Positions 20,250 to 29,950 of a DNA stretch of 64,000 bases are shown here, one piece after another (the first letter of the stretch is position 1; each line of letters begins with the position of its first letter). The notes beneath the pieces are model-generated. The model saw only the letters and a list, made by a program, of their open reading frames with translations. It searched no databases and was not told the DNA's origin. This stretch comes from DATAOG01 sp963840925 (lineage in GTDB: Bacteria; Pseudomonadota; Alphaproteobacteria; Geminicoccales; Geminicoccaceae), in the NCBI GenBank assembly GCA_963840925.1, contig CAWJAY010000020.1, positions 1 through 64,000 of the forward strand, read 5' to 3'. Both the position numbers and the translations under genes were made by a program.

Positions 20250-20277
20250 GGACATCCCCTACATCGCGATCGAGGCC

Positions 20278-20412
20278 GACGTTATGGGATGGGAAAGGGG
20301 GCGCAGGAGAGATGAGGGATTTATAGCCTCCGATCCGTCACTCTGATAGCTTTCGCCACCGATCACCATCCCGATGGGAACGTCGTGGACATCGCAGCTT
20401 GGCTGCGGGAGC
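20278..20412 (+). repeat. Duplicated 5' region of the SAM-cyclase genes, copy C
   Basis: From GACGTTATGGGATGG through GCAGGAGAGATGAGGGAT, CCTCCGATCCGTC and the GTG start to the first codons. It parallels 14924-15058 base for base with scattered differences. The promoter or leader was therefore duplicated together with the cyclase gene. Confidence 0.7.
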
Positions 20413-21264
20413 TTGGTCTGGAGCGCTACGAGCAGGCGTTCCGGGAAAATGAGATTGACGCCGCGATTCTGCCCAAGCTGACGGCTGACGATCTCAAAGA
20501 CCTTGGCGTCACCACCGTCGGGCACCGGCGCAAGCTCCTCGAAGCGATTGCCGCCCTGGCCGAGCCTGCTTTAGCGCCGCAAGCGGAACCGAGCGCGCCG
20601 GCCGGGGCCAGCACCCAGAGCCAGACCTGCGGAACCCGAGCGACGGCAGCTGACGGTGCTGTTCTGCGATCTGGTGGAATCGACCGAGCTTTCGGCGCGG
20701 CTCGATCCGGAGGACATGAGCGCGGTCATCCGTACCTATCATGGTGCCTGCACTGAGACGGTCGAGCGCTGGGGCGGTCACGTCGCCAAGTACATGGGCG
20801 ATGGGGTGCTTGCCTATTTCGGCTGGCCCCAGGCGCACGAGGACGACGCCGAGCGGGCGGTCAGGGCCGGGCTAGCGATCGCCGCTGCGATGCCGGAGCT
20901 GGAGACACGCGCGGGCGCACTGTTAGCGGTCCGAGTTGGCATCGCGACCGGCCTGGTCATGGTCGGCGAGCTGATCGGTGCAGGCGCAGCGCGCGAGGCA
21001 GCCGTGGTCGGCGAGACGCCGAACTTGGCGGCGCGCTTGCAAGCGCTCGCGACACCGGGGAAGGTCGTGATCAGCCAGGCGACGCGAAGGCTGGTGGGCG
21101 GGCTGTTCGAGCTGACCGATCTCGGCCGCGGCGTCTCAAAGGTTTCGCCGAGCCTCTTTCCGCCTGGCAAGTCGAAGGTGAGGGTCGCGCCGAAGGCCGT
21201 TTTGGTTCTCGTCGTACGAAAGTGCAGCCACGCGCCTGGCGCTCCCTTTGGCACCGGGATGTGA
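20385..21264 (+). pseudogene. Second SAM-domain cyclase, truncated
   Basis: Near-identical in design to the gene at 15035: SAM domain (WLRELGLERYEQAFRENEID), then cyclase core (LFCDLVESTELSARLDPEDM, YMGDGVLAYFGWPQ) after a shift near 20640. Homology ends at LFELTDLG (about 21126). The remaining frame is random, and the ATPase and repeat domains are absent. A partial duplicate that might still make a soluble cyclase if the shift is an error. Confidence 0.8.
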
Positions 21265-21883
21265 ACGCCCGGCAAGCCTAGCGACTTTGGCGGCAGAGAA
21301 CCAGCCGGTGCGCGAGTGAGGCTGTCGAAGCACGAACAGATCGGACTCCACCATGCCGACTGGGGCCGTCGAAGCGGATCGTGCCCGCCGTCGCGCGCGA
21401 GCAGCCTCGGCGATCAATGGAGATCAGACGGCGGGCATTGGCGGGCCCTGATCAAGGGCCGTCATCGCGAACTCATCGCTCCACAGCGCCTCGACGGATC
21501 GGCCGCCATCGAGGCAAAGGATCGGGCAGGCGGGCGGGTCTCCGTCGTGCACGTCTCTCGACGATCACTTGTCGCCGGTTGTGGCGGTGCCGAGCACATG
21601 AGCGTTTTGCCAATCACGTGTTGGCAGGTTCGCTCGAAGCGTCCCCGCAGACCAGGTCGTCGGAGGAGGCTGCCTTTGCGGGGCCTCCGTCGATTGCCCT
21701 AGCCGGGTTCTTGAGGGTATCATATCAAGCGAAGCTGATGGCGGACGCAGCAAGCGAAGTTCGTCAGCTCAAGGAGTTACCTGCGCAGTGCCAGGTTGAG
21801 GTCGCGCCCGCAACGCAGGTCTCGCCGAGCCGCTCGTGGCGGTGACCGAAGAATCCGTTCGAGCGGATCAGGGAGGGGCCGCA
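21265..21883. other. Spacer without a recognisable gene
   Basis: About 620 bases between the truncated cyclase and the liv-type operon. Frames here are Arg/Pro-rich shadows with no conserved motif. The last 50 bases hold the ribosome-binding site GGGAGGGG of the receptor gene, and the operon promoter should lie here. I cannot place it. Confidence 0.4.
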
Positions 21884-23185
21884 ATGGCCGACGATAAGAT
21901 GCTGGATAGTGATGAGGATTTGCGGCACCGCGGCAGGATCCCGCGTCGCCGGGTGCTCGGCTGGAGTATAGCCAGTGCCGGCGCTCTCGGGGCCGCAAAG
22001 CTGGCGCCGGCGCCGTGGCGGGCCGCGTTCGGCCAGGCCAAGCCGTACAAGATCGGCACGCTCCAGCCGCTGTCGGGCGCCGCCGCCGCCGGGGGCAAGA
22101 CCGCGCTGGTCGGCACCCAGATGGCGATCGACCGCATCAACCAGTCAGGCGGCATCAACGGCCGGCCGGTCGAGCTGATCGTCGCGGACTACGAGTCCAA
22201 GCCCGACGTCGGACGGCGCAAGGCGGAGAAGCTGGTCCTCGAGGACGAGATCGACGTCCACCAGGGCGGCTTCTTGTCCAACGTGTGCCTCGCCTGCATG
22301 CCGGTCTGGGAGGAGTATCAGATCGTCAACATGATCGGCGTGTGCCTCGACACCACGATCACGACCAGCAAGTGCAGCCGCTACACCTTCCGGCCGTTCG
22401 ACTATGCCCCTGCTCAGGCGGTGGCCTTCGCGCCCTATCTGGTCAACAATCTCGGCAAGAGGTGGCACATCGCCTATGCCGATTACGCCTGGGGCCAGTC
22501 GACCCGCGATGCCTACGCGGAGCAGATCAAGAAGGCGGGCGGCGAGGTCGTCGGCACCACTGGGATTCCCCTCGGCACCGCCGACATGACCCCGTTCCTG
22601 TCGACGATCACCGGAGACTTCGACGGCCTGTTCGGCATCTTCTTCGGCAAGGACGGGGTGACCATCGGCAACCAGGCCTTCGACCTGGGCCTGACCAGGA
22701 AGTACAAATGGGCCGGCGACGGCGCGATCGCGGAGTCCACCAACCTTCCGGCGCTCGGCAGCAAGATCGAGGGCTTCGTCGGCATCAACCGATACATCCC
22801 GGTTCTCGATCCACCGCTCGACACGCCCGCGCACAAGAAGTTCTTCGAGGAGGCCGTGGCCCGGCTCAAGGAGATCGATCCGTCCGGGCCGCTGCCCGAT
22901 CGCTACGTGCAATCGAACTTCGAGGCCATGAACGCGCTCAAGATCGGCATGGAGAAGTCAGGCTTCCAGGGCCGCGAGGACACGCCGAAACTGATCGAGG
23001 CGCTGGAAGGGCTCGAGATGAAGGAAGGCGACGACTTTCCGCAGGGCGACAAGACGCTGCGCAAGGAGGACCATCAGGCCTTCATCCGCGAGTTCATCTT
23101 CGAGATCAAGGACGGCAAGCACCGGATCATCGAGGTCGTTCCGAAGGAAAAGACGGTGTTCCCGCCGGCCTGTCAGTTCGCCTGA
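21884..23185 (+). CDS. Branched-chain amino acid type ABC transporter, substrate-binding protein
   Basis: 433-residue periplasmic receptor (Peripla_BP_6, HAAT family). The ATG at 21884 has GGGAGGGG 8 bases upstream; an earlier GTG at 21836 is less likely. The N-terminus carries a twin-arginine type signal (RIPRRRVLGWSIASAGALGAA), followed by KIGTLQPLSGAAAAGG, typical of the first beta strand. Also seen: AYADYAWGQSTRDAYAEQIKKAG and FDGLFGIFFGKDGV. First gene of a five-gene uptake operon. The ligand (amino acid, amide or aromatic acid) cannot be read from sequence. Confidence 0.9.
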   Translation: MADDKMLDSDEDLRHRGRIPRRRVLGWSIASAGALGAAKLAPAPWRAAFGQAKPYKIGTLQPLSGAAAAGGKTALVGTQMAIDRINQSGGINGRPVELIVADYESKPDVGRRKAEKLVLEDEIDVHQGGFLSNVCLACMPVWEEYQIVNMIGVCLDTTITTSKCSRYTFRPFDYAPAQAVAFAPYLVNNLGKRWHIAYADYAWGQSTRDAYAEQIKKAGGEVVGTTGIPLGTADMTPFLSTITGDFDGLFGIFFGKDGVTIGNQAFDLGLTRKYKWAGDGAIAESTNLPALGSKIEGFVGINRYIPVLDPPLDTPAHKKFFEEAVARLKEIDPSGPLPDRYVQSNFEAMNALKIGMEKSGFQGREDTPKLIEALEGLEMKEGDDFPQGDKTLRKEDHQAFIREFIFEIKDGKHRIIEVVPKEKTVFPPACQFA

Positions 23186-23269
23186 CCGGCTGGCGGGCCT
23201 CGCTCGAAGTGCCCTCCTCGGTCGGCGCCGGCGAGAGGGGACCCGATCCTCCGTGCCGAAGGCCTGACC

Positions 23270-23975
23270 ATGCGCTTCGGCGGCCTGGTCGCGCTGAACG
23301 GCGTCAGCTTCGAAGTCCAGCGCGACGAGATCCGCGCGATCATCGGGCCGAACGGGGCGGGAAAGAGCACCTTCTTCAATTGCCTGACGGGCGTCCTGCG
23401 CCCCACCTCGGGACGCATCCTGTTCAACGGCGAGGACATCACCGGGCTGCCGCCCGACCGGGTCTCCCAAAAGGGCATCGCCCGCTCGTATCAGATCACC
23501 AACATTCTGCCCAACGCCACCACTCTGGAGAACGTCCGCATCGCCGCCCAGTCACGGCGGCACCGCTGGAGCCTGCTGATCCACCACCGTCGACTACCGC
23601 GACATCATCGATCGAGCCGAAGCGGTGTTGGAGGCGGTCGGCCTGCACGGCCAGGGGGACGAGCTGGCGGCCAACCTCTCCCACGGCGAGCAGCGCCATC
23701 TCGAGATCGGCATCGCGCTGGCGACCGAGCCGGAGCTGCTGTGCCTGGACGAGCCGACGGCGGGCATGAGCGCCGCCGAGACCCATGACACCATGGCCCT
23801 GATCCGCCGCATCGCGCAGAACCTGACGATCCTCATCGTCGAGCACGACATGCAGGTGGTCATGGAGCTGGCGCAGCGGATCACCGTGCTCCACTACGGC
23901 GAGGTGCTGGCGGAGGGAACGCCGGCGGAGATCCGGCAGGACGCCAAGGTGCTGGAGGCCTACCTCAAGACATGA
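23270..23975 (+). CDS. livG: LivG-like ABC ATPase (one frameshift as read)
   Basis: ATPase of the HAAT importer. Walker A GPNGAGKST and the long LivG loop (GIARSYQITNILPNATTLENV) are followed by a single-base slip near 23582 (CACCACC), after which VDYRDIIDRAEAVLEAVG, the signature LSHGEQRHLEIG, Walker B LLCLDEPTAGM and the H-loop VEHDMQVV continue in the next frame. The coding frame extends upstream of the ATG as ILRAEGL, so the true start may be earlier. The stop overlaps the livF start (ATGA). Confidence 0.85.
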
Positions 23976-24710
23976 GCCCGAGCGAGCCTCCCCGGCAGCC
24001 CCTCCTCAAGGTCGAGGACATCCACACCTACTACGGCAAGAGCCACGTTCTGCATGGCGTCTCGCTCGAGGTAGGCGCGGGAGAGGTCGTGGGGCTGCTC
24101 GGGCGTAACGGCGTCGGCAAGAGCACGACGCTGAAGACCATCATGGGCCTCGTCCATCCCAGCCAGGGCAAGGTGCTGTTCGAGGGCAGGCCGACCAGCC
24201 ACGTGCCGGCCCATCGCGTGGCCCGGCTGGGGATCGGCTACGTGCCGGAGGATCGTCGGATCTTCCCGCTCCTGACGGTGATGGAGAACCTCCGCACGGG
24301 TCTCGATCGCCACGGCGTGACCGAGGCCAAAAAGAAGGACGCTTCTGGAGAAGGTCTACAACTATTTTCCGATGCTGGCGGAGCGGCGCCATCAGCCCGG
24401 GGGCACGCTTTCAGGTGGCGAGCAGCAGATGCTCGCCATCGCCCGGGCGATGATGCTCGAGCCCAAGATCATCCTGCTCGACGAGCCGACCGAGGGCCTG
24501 ATGCCGCGCATGGTCTCCCAGATCCGGCAGATCATGGGCGCGCTCCATGGCGAGGGTGTGGCGATTCTGCTGGTCGAGCAGAACGTCCCCTTGACGCTCG
24601 AGGCCAGCCGGCGGGTCTACATCATGGAGAAGGGTGCGGTCCGGCATCACGCCATGGCGTCCGAGCTGCGGGTGGACGACGCGATCATGCACCAGTATCT
24701 GGGAGTGTAG
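23972..24710 (+). CDS. livF: LivF-like ABC ATPase (one frameshift as read)
   Basis: Second ATPase of the importer. Walker A LLGRNGVGKST, the GYVPEDRRIFP loop typical of LivF, signature LSGGEQQML, Walker B ILLDEPTEGL and the H-loop VEQNVPLTL. An extra G near 24338 (AAGGACG for AAGACG) splits the frame between EAKKK and LLEKVYNYFPML. ATGA overlap with livG indicates coupling. Confidence 0.87.
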
Positions 24711-24711
24711 C

Positions 24712-25604
24712 GTGGCCCTCGAGTAGTCCTTCAGGCCATTCCCTTCGACCAGCTCCTGATCCAGACGATCAACGGCATCGTCACCGGCATGATCCTGGCG
24801 CTGGTGGCCTCCGGCCTGACGCTGATCTTCGGCATCATGGACGTAGTCAACTTTGCCCACGGCGAGCTGTTCATGTTGGGCGCTTACGTGGGCGTGATCA
24901 CCTTGGCCGCCACCGGCGACTTCTGGATCGCACTCCTGGTCGCCACTCTGTCGTCGCGCTGCTCGGGGCGGCCATTCACGTGACGGTTCTGCGCCCGCTG
25001 CTCGGCCGCCATCACTTGACCACCATCCTCGCCACCTTCGGCATCTCTTTGGTGCTGCAGAACTATGCGCTCTGGCAGTTCGGCCCGGTGGCGCGCAAGA
25101 TCCAGGAGCCCTTCACCGGCCACTTCACGCTGTTCTATCTCGACTATCCGTGGTACCGGCTCGTGATCGCGCTTCCTGTCGGCCGCGATCATCGGCGCGC
25201 TCTGGCTCTTCCTGAAGTTCGGCACCTACGGAATCTGGATCCGCGCCACGACTCAGGATCGGGTCATGGCTCAGGCCATGGGCATCCCCGTGCCGTGGGT
25301 CCTGACCTTCGTCTTCGCCATCGGCGCCGGCATGGCGGCCGCCAGCGGGGTGCTGTTCGGCCCGCTGGTCGGCGTCAACCATGCCATGGGGCTCGATTGG
25401 GTCCTCAAGGCCTTCATCGTGGTCGTGGTCGGCGGCATGGGCAACCTCTGGGGCTCGGTCGCGGCGGCTATCTTCATCAGCCTCCTGGAAGCGTACGCCG
25501 CGCTCTGGGTCAGCCCGGCCCAGGCGGTGATCGCGTCGTTCGTCGTGCTGATCCTGACCCTGTTGTTCCGGCCCACGGGCCTGTTCGTCCCGACGCCGAA
25601 ATGA
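24712..25604 (+). CDS. livH: LivH-like permease (frameshifts as read)
   Basis: Inner-membrane permease of the HAAT importer, about 295 residues. GTG start two bases after the livF stop. Recognisable: FDQLLIQTINGIVTGMILALVASGL, VNFAHGELFMLGAYVGV, HHLTTILATFGISLVLQN, VVVVGGMGNLWGSVAAA. Three single-base slips (near 24733, 24951, 25176) break it. The second is a lost G (CTGTC for CTGGTC) and the third a spare C. Overlaps livM by ATGA. Confidence 0.82.
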
Positions 25605-26553
25605 CTAGTCGCCGAGGGGTCGTCTATTGGACGGGGTTCTCGGTCATCCTGGCGCTGCTGATCGTCGCGCCGCTCGTCCTGCCGGAGTTCTGGCGCCGCT
25701 TCGTCACCGAGATCCTGATCTGGGGACTGCTGGCCATGTCCTCGGATATCCTGATCGGCTACGCGGGCATGATCTCGTTCGGCCACTCCGCCCTGTTCGG
25801 CCTCGGCATCTACGGCGCCGCCGCGGCTCTCTTGTCGGTGAGCCGCCCAATCTCTGGCTGGCGATCCTGTACGGGCTGGTCGCGTCCGCGGGAGTCGCCG
25901 CCTTCGTGGCCTATTTCTCGACGCGTCTGCGCGACATCTACTTCGCGATCACGACCTTGATCTTCTCCCAGATCTTCTACGTCATCATCTTCACCTGGAC
26001 CGAGGTGACCGGCGGCGAGAACGGGCTGACCTTCAGCCGGCCGGCGCTGGCAATTCCCGGGCTGTTCTCGGTCGCGTTCACCACCACGACGCTGCATTGG
26101 TTCGTGCTCGCGGTGGTGACCCTGTCCTATCTCGTGCTGCGGCGCGTCACGCAGTCGCCGTTTGGCATGGTGCTGCAGGCGATCCGCGAGAACGAGGCGA
26201 GGACCAGGGCGATCGGCTATCCGGTCCAGCGCTACAAGATCGTGGCGGTGATGCTCTCCGGGCTGTTCGCTGGGCTGGCCGGCGTGCTCTACGCGATCCA
26301 GAACCGGTTCGCCGCGCCCGACTTCGTTTTCTTTCTGATCTCGGGCGAGGTCGTGATCTTCAACGTCATGGGCGGCATCGGCACGCTCGTGGGCCCGATC
26401 GTCGGCGCTGCGTTCTTCTTGCTGCTGCGCGAAGCATTGTCGCGCTTCTTCACGGAGTACTACCTGATCCCGCTCGGGCTGATCTTCATCGCCATGGTGA
26501 TTTTCATGCCCCAGGGGCTGCTCGGGTTCATGCGGCGCTGGCTGAACCGATAG
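25601..26553 (+). CDS. livM: LivM-like permease (one frameshift as read)
   Basis: Second permease, about 318 residues: LLAMSSDILIGYAGMISFGHSALFGLG, RDIYFAITTLIFSQIFYVI, ENEARTRAIGYPVQRYKI and the C-terminal FNVMGGIGTLVGPIVGAAF. A lost G near 25837 (TTGTC for TTGGTC) shifts the frame between AAALL and VGEPPNLW. Last gene of the operon; an IS3 remnant follows directly. Confidence 0.87.
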
Positions 26554-26554
26554 C

Positions 26555-26807
26555 TGCGAGGTGCCGGCGCCTCGACGCCCTGGACACGCAGTGTGCGGCG
26601 CCGCACACCGATGAAGTGCGGAAGATCGGCGGTGACGTCCTCGAAGCTCTCGTAGTGCATCAGATACACCGCCTGACCTTGACCGTCATCGTGTGAAACT
26701 CTCGGCCATCGCGTTGTCGTAGGGATTGCCCCGCCGTCCCATCGAGCCGACAGACCATGCTCGGCGAGCAGTTTGGGGTAGAACTCGGAGGCGTATTGCG
26801 CCCCTCG
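26555..26807 (-). pseudogene. IS3-family orfB, C-terminal part
   Basis: End of an IS3-type DDE transposase, out of frame in places: RGAQYASEFYPKLLAEHGL, GRRGNPYDNAMAESF, AVYLMHYESFEDVTADLP. It continues, after removal of the IS110 element at 26808-28360, from HHSD at 28361, rebuilding the family motif HSDRGAQYAS. The 3' end is degraded. Confidence 0.82.
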
Positions 26808-26982
26808 GACGCTCTCATGTTTGTCAAGCGGTCAGATGCCTGCCTGATACCGCTGGGCGGCCCCGGGGCTGTGGATCTATGGACAAGCCTCCGGCTTGCC
26901 CACAGCCCCACAGCAGCACAACATCGGTCAATCCATGTGCTCATGTAGCAACACCGGTCAGTTTACGTGCTATCGACAGCGG

Positions 26983-28071
26983 TCAGATGCCCGCCTGTCG
27001 CTGACGGTGAGGAGGCTTGGCGGCGAGGGTGTTGTAGACCTCGCGGGCCACGTAGCGTTTCAGGCATCGCATGATCTCGCGGATCGACAACCCTTCTCTG
27101 GTCCTCCGGGCGATGTAGGACTTCGTGCGCTGGTCTGTGCGCATGCGGCAGACGACCACCATGTGCAGGGCCGAGTTGAGCTGCCGGTTGCCACCTCGGT
27201 TCAGCCGATGTCGCTGGGTCTTTCCGCTGGAGGCCGGGATCGGGCTGGCGCCGCACATCATGGCGAAGCTCGCTTCGCTCTTCAGCCGTTCCGGGTTGTC
27301 ACCTGCCGCCACGATGAAGGCGCCGGCGTTCTCGACACCAATGCCTTCCAGGTCGATGAGGCCTGGCCCCAGCTCCCCCACGAGCGGCTTGATTATCGCG
27401 TCGAGCGTGGCGATCTCGTCGCCGAGGCCGAGAATGCGCCGCGCCAGCGCCTTGAGCGCAATGCGCGATGCGACGGCGGCGTCCCGCCAAGCCATCATGT
27501 CGGGGCGGGAGCCGGCGCATGTCCGGATCAGCTGCATCCGGGTCAGATCGCGCAGGGGCTCGCGCACCTCGTCCGGGGCAGCCAGGACGGTGTTGCGGAG
27601 CTGCTGGAGCGCGGCGCGCCGACCTTTGACCGCTGAGCTCCGCGTGGTGCGGAGAACGCGCAGAGCCTCGACGGCACCTGAGCGGTTCTTCGCCACCTGG
27701 ACGCGCTGCCCGGTGAGAGCGGCGCGGGCCGCTGCGACGGCATCGAGCTCGTCGTCCTTTCCTTTGGAGCGCCGCCCGGCTGGCTCCGGTCCCGTCACCT
27801 CGAGCACCGGCACACCAGCGAGCGCCAGATGGCGGCTGAGCCCTGCGCCGAAGCTGCCGGTCTGTTCGACCCCCACACGCAGCACCTCGCCATGCGAGCG
27901 CATCCAGTGCAGGATCGCCCGGTACCCGGCGCGCGTCGTCGAGAAGGCCTCGGTCCCGAGCACAACGCCATCCGTCGTGATCACGGCGGCCATGTGCATG
28001 TCCTTGTGCGTGTCGACGCCTCCCACGACGTCGATCCTTTGATCGGCCTGCTGATCTGTTGGTATCGGCAT
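26983..28071 (-). CDS. IS110-family transposase (DEDD)
   Basis: 362 residues and intact. RuvC-like residues: GGVDTHKD near 18, GVEQTGSFGAGL near 69, KGKDDELDAVAAA near 105. C-terminal Transposase_20 part: LEGIGVENAGAFIVAAGDNPERLKSEASFAMMCGASPIPASSG with the conserved Ser-Ser-Gly. ATG start at 28071 after a GAGAGGGAT ribosome-binding site. Distinct from the other two IS110-type proteins in this window. Confidence 0.93.
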   Translation of the reverse strand: MPIPTDQQADQRIDVVGGVDTHKDMHMAAVITTDGVVLGTEAFSTTRAGYRAILHWMRSHGEVLRVGVEQTGSFGAGLSRHLALAGVPVLEVTGPEPAGRRSKGKDDELDAVAAARAALTGQRVQVAKNRSGAVEALRVLRTTRSSAVKGRRAALQQLRNTVLAAPDEVREPLRDLTRMQLIRTCAGSRPDMMAWRDAAVASRIALKALARRILGLGDEIATLDAIIKPLVGELGPGLIDLEGIGVENAGAFIVAAGDNPERLKSEASFAMMCGASPIPASSGKTQRHRLNRGGNRQLNSALHMVVVCRMRTDQRTKSYIARRTREGLSIREIMRCLKRYVAREVYNTLAAKPPHRQRQAGI

Positions 28072-28360
28072 ATCCCTCTCCCGGTCATGAACTTGCGGAC
28101 CAGTGGCGGCACGGACCTCGCCCGGGAGCGGACACGACAGTGAAGGGACGCCTCAGATCAGGCTCTCATCAGGTCACGCGCTCGGTCGAGGTCGAGCCTC
28201 GACCGGTTGCCGCGGGACGACCGACAGGTCCGGAGGATGACACCGTGGTCGATCGGAGTGGGGGTCAGGCCGCCCGAGGCGACCGGCCCCACAAGCCCGG
28301 CAAAACCTACTTCGAGTGCAGGTCAGATCGCCACGCGGAACCGGCCCGCTCACACTCACT
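28072..28360 (-). ncRNA. Candidate bridge RNA region of the IS3-nested IS110
   Basis: 289 bases of 5' non-coding DNA in an IS110-subgroup element, the usual site of the bridge RNA. It contains several inverted GC-rich segments. Predicted by position only. The expected target pairing is around CCATTCCGAC/CGAGGGG. Confidence 0.4.
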
Positions 28361-28850
28361 GTCGGAATGGTGCACGCAGCCCGAAGGAGGGACGAGGACG
28401 AACGGCGGCCTTGAGAGCCGCCAGCGTCAGTCGGGCATCGACCGACCGGCTGATCGCAGAGCCGACCACTCGGCACGGCCGGGCATCGGGGATGGCGGCC
28501 AGATAGACGAAGCCGGCCGCGATCGCGATGTAGGTGATGGCGGCGGCCCAGAGCTGGTTCGGAGCGTCGACGACCATGCCCTTGGCCCGGCCCGGGAAGA
28601 TCGGGCGATCGTGATCGCTGTCGGTGGTGGCAACAACCGGCGGCGCTGCCTCGGCTGCAGGTCGTGCAAGCGCATCAGCCGGCGCACCCGCTTGCCGTTG
28701 ACGGCGATCCCCTGATGGCGCAACGCGGCGCCGACGCGACGATAGCCGTAGCTTTCGAACTCGTCGCAGATCGAGCGCATGCGGGCAACGATCTCGGCCT
28801 CGCCCGCCAGCGAGGCCGGCAAGAGCTCCCCACCTGTGCGGCGCCAGGGG
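28361..28850 (-). pseudogene. IS3-family orfB, N-terminal part
   Basis: EAEIVARMRSICDEFESYGYRRVGAALRHQG is the HTH_21-like start of IS3 OrfB. After a frame shift RPIFPGRAKGMVVDAPNQLWAA and ITYIAIAAGFVYLAAI show the first DDE region. It ends at PSGCVHHSD, where the IS110 element is inserted. OrfA is missing. Confidence 0.82.
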
Positions 28851-28857
28851 CGCATGT

Positions 28858-29382
28858 GTGTGGACGGGCTCGGCGGTGCAAGGGGATTTCGACGTCGGAC
28901 GCTGGTCGGGTGCAACCCAGGGCGGCACGCCGACCAGCCTGACCTTCAACCGCATCAGCCAGTTCCAGGGCTCGATCAGGCGCGCCGGCAGCCCGGTCGG
29001 GAACCTGACCGGCGGCTCGGTCACCTACTCCAACAACCTGGAGAAGATCGAGACCATCCGGGACGACGGCCTGATCGAGGGCGCCGACCCGACCATCGCC
29101 GCGCTCACCGGCAAGGTCGACGTGCGCTTCGCGGACACCACGCTGATCGACCTCGCGGCCGGCGGCACCCCGGTCGACCTCGAGTTCGCCTACACGCTCT
29201 CGGCGCAGGCGAAGCTCGTGCTGACCGCGCACGAGGTCTACCTGCCCAAGCCCAAGCTCGCGGTCGAGGGCCCGGGCGGTGTGCAGGCCAGCTTCGACTT
29301 CCGTGGGGCGAAGAACACCGCCGCCGGGCGCATGCTGACGGTCACCCTCACCAACGACCTCGACGGGACTGTCTACGCCTGA
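28858..29382 (+). CDS. Phage tail tube protein, N-terminally truncated
   Basis: 174 residues from the GTG at 28858. Beta-rich sequence (LTFNRISQFQGSIRRAGSP, GGSVTYSNNLEKIETIRDDG, VDVRFADTTLIDLAAGGTPVDL, ASFDFRGAKN) matches the C-terminal half of siphophage tail tube proteins of the Phage_tube_2 type, which are usually about 300 residues. The 5' part is cut by the IS3 remnant. First recognisable gene of a small prophage tail remnant. Confidence 0.7.
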   Translation: MWTGSAVQGDFDVGRWSGATQGGTPTSLTFNRISQFQGSIRRAGSPVGNLTGGSVTYSNNLEKIETIRDDGLIEGADPTIAALTGKVDVRFADTTLIDLAAGGTPVDLEFAYTLSAQAKLVLTAHEVYLPKPKLAVEGPGGVQASFDFRGAKNTAAGRMLTVTLTNDLDGTVYA

Positions 29383-29434
29383 TGCTGCCGGGAGCCGTGC
29401 AGTGAACATACCAGGCTCACCCACAGATCCTCGC

Positions 29435-29803
29435 TCAGACTTGTCCCGAAATCGGTGGATAGATTTGACGGTCGCATGACGATCGCGATCTCGCTCGGAG
29501 AGCCGGGCAGCGCGGAGCAGGAGCGATGAACACCGCAGACGGCCCGTCCGGGACGTAGTTCCGGGTCATGAGGTTTGGCGCTTTCACGGACAGTCGCACG
29601 CTCCGGACCTGCCATGGGCCGGCGCAGTCCCGCCGGTGCTGCTCGTCGAAGAACACCCGCCGACCCAGCACCGTGCAAGGTACTCCGCACAGCTCGTTGA
29701 TCCGACGCAGCGCTCGGCCCGCCGACGGCGCCCGCACCAGGCCCAGGACCTCGCCGTCTGGAGCCGATACCTCGTAGACGTGTGTTGCTTGCCTCCCCAT
29801 GCA
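29435..29803 (-). CDS. Unknown protein, antisense within the tail module
   Basis: 122 residues from the ATG at 29803 (MGRQATHVYEVSAPDGEVLGLVRAPSAGRALRRI, then VLGRRVFFDEQH). The first 75 residues look like real protein and the last 45 are less convincing. It is opposite in direction to the tail genes and occupies the gap where a phage normally has none, so it may be a moron-like cargo gene or a remnant. No family recognised and no clear ribosome-binding site. Confidence 0.4.
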   Translation of the reverse strand, partial: CMGRQATHVYEVSAPDGEVLGLVRAPSAGRALRRINELCGVPCTVLGRRVFFDEQHRRDCAGPWQVRSVRLSVKAPNLMTRNYVPDGPSAVFIAPAPRCPALRARSRSSCDRQIYPPISGQV

Positions 29804-29950
29804 ACTGAAGATGCCTCGGATGGCCGATGCCGTCCAGGCTGGAGGTCTTCTTGGGTCAGAAAGCACAAGAGCCGAGCGCAGCGCGCGCCCGGCTCCCGGT
29901 GCAACCCTCGGCGGCCTTGTCGCTGAGCTTCGTTAACGAAGGATGAAGTC

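Larger units (their letters stand above)
26808..28360 (-). mobile_element. IS110-family element nested in IS3 orfB
   Basis: 1553 bp, bounded by rebuilding the IS3 sequence CATTCCGAC + CGAGGGGCG. No terminal inverted repeats. A 20-base motif GCGGTCAGATGCC(T/C)GCCTG occurs near the 3' end (about 26827) and again at the transposase stop (about 26984). The 5' non-coding region is 289 bases and the 3' region 175 bases. Confidence 0.75.

Noticed and set aside
22015..23769. Plus-strand frame of 584 codons across the receptor and livG
   Set aside because: Arg/Gly/Asp-rich shadow in the wrong frame of two recognised genes.
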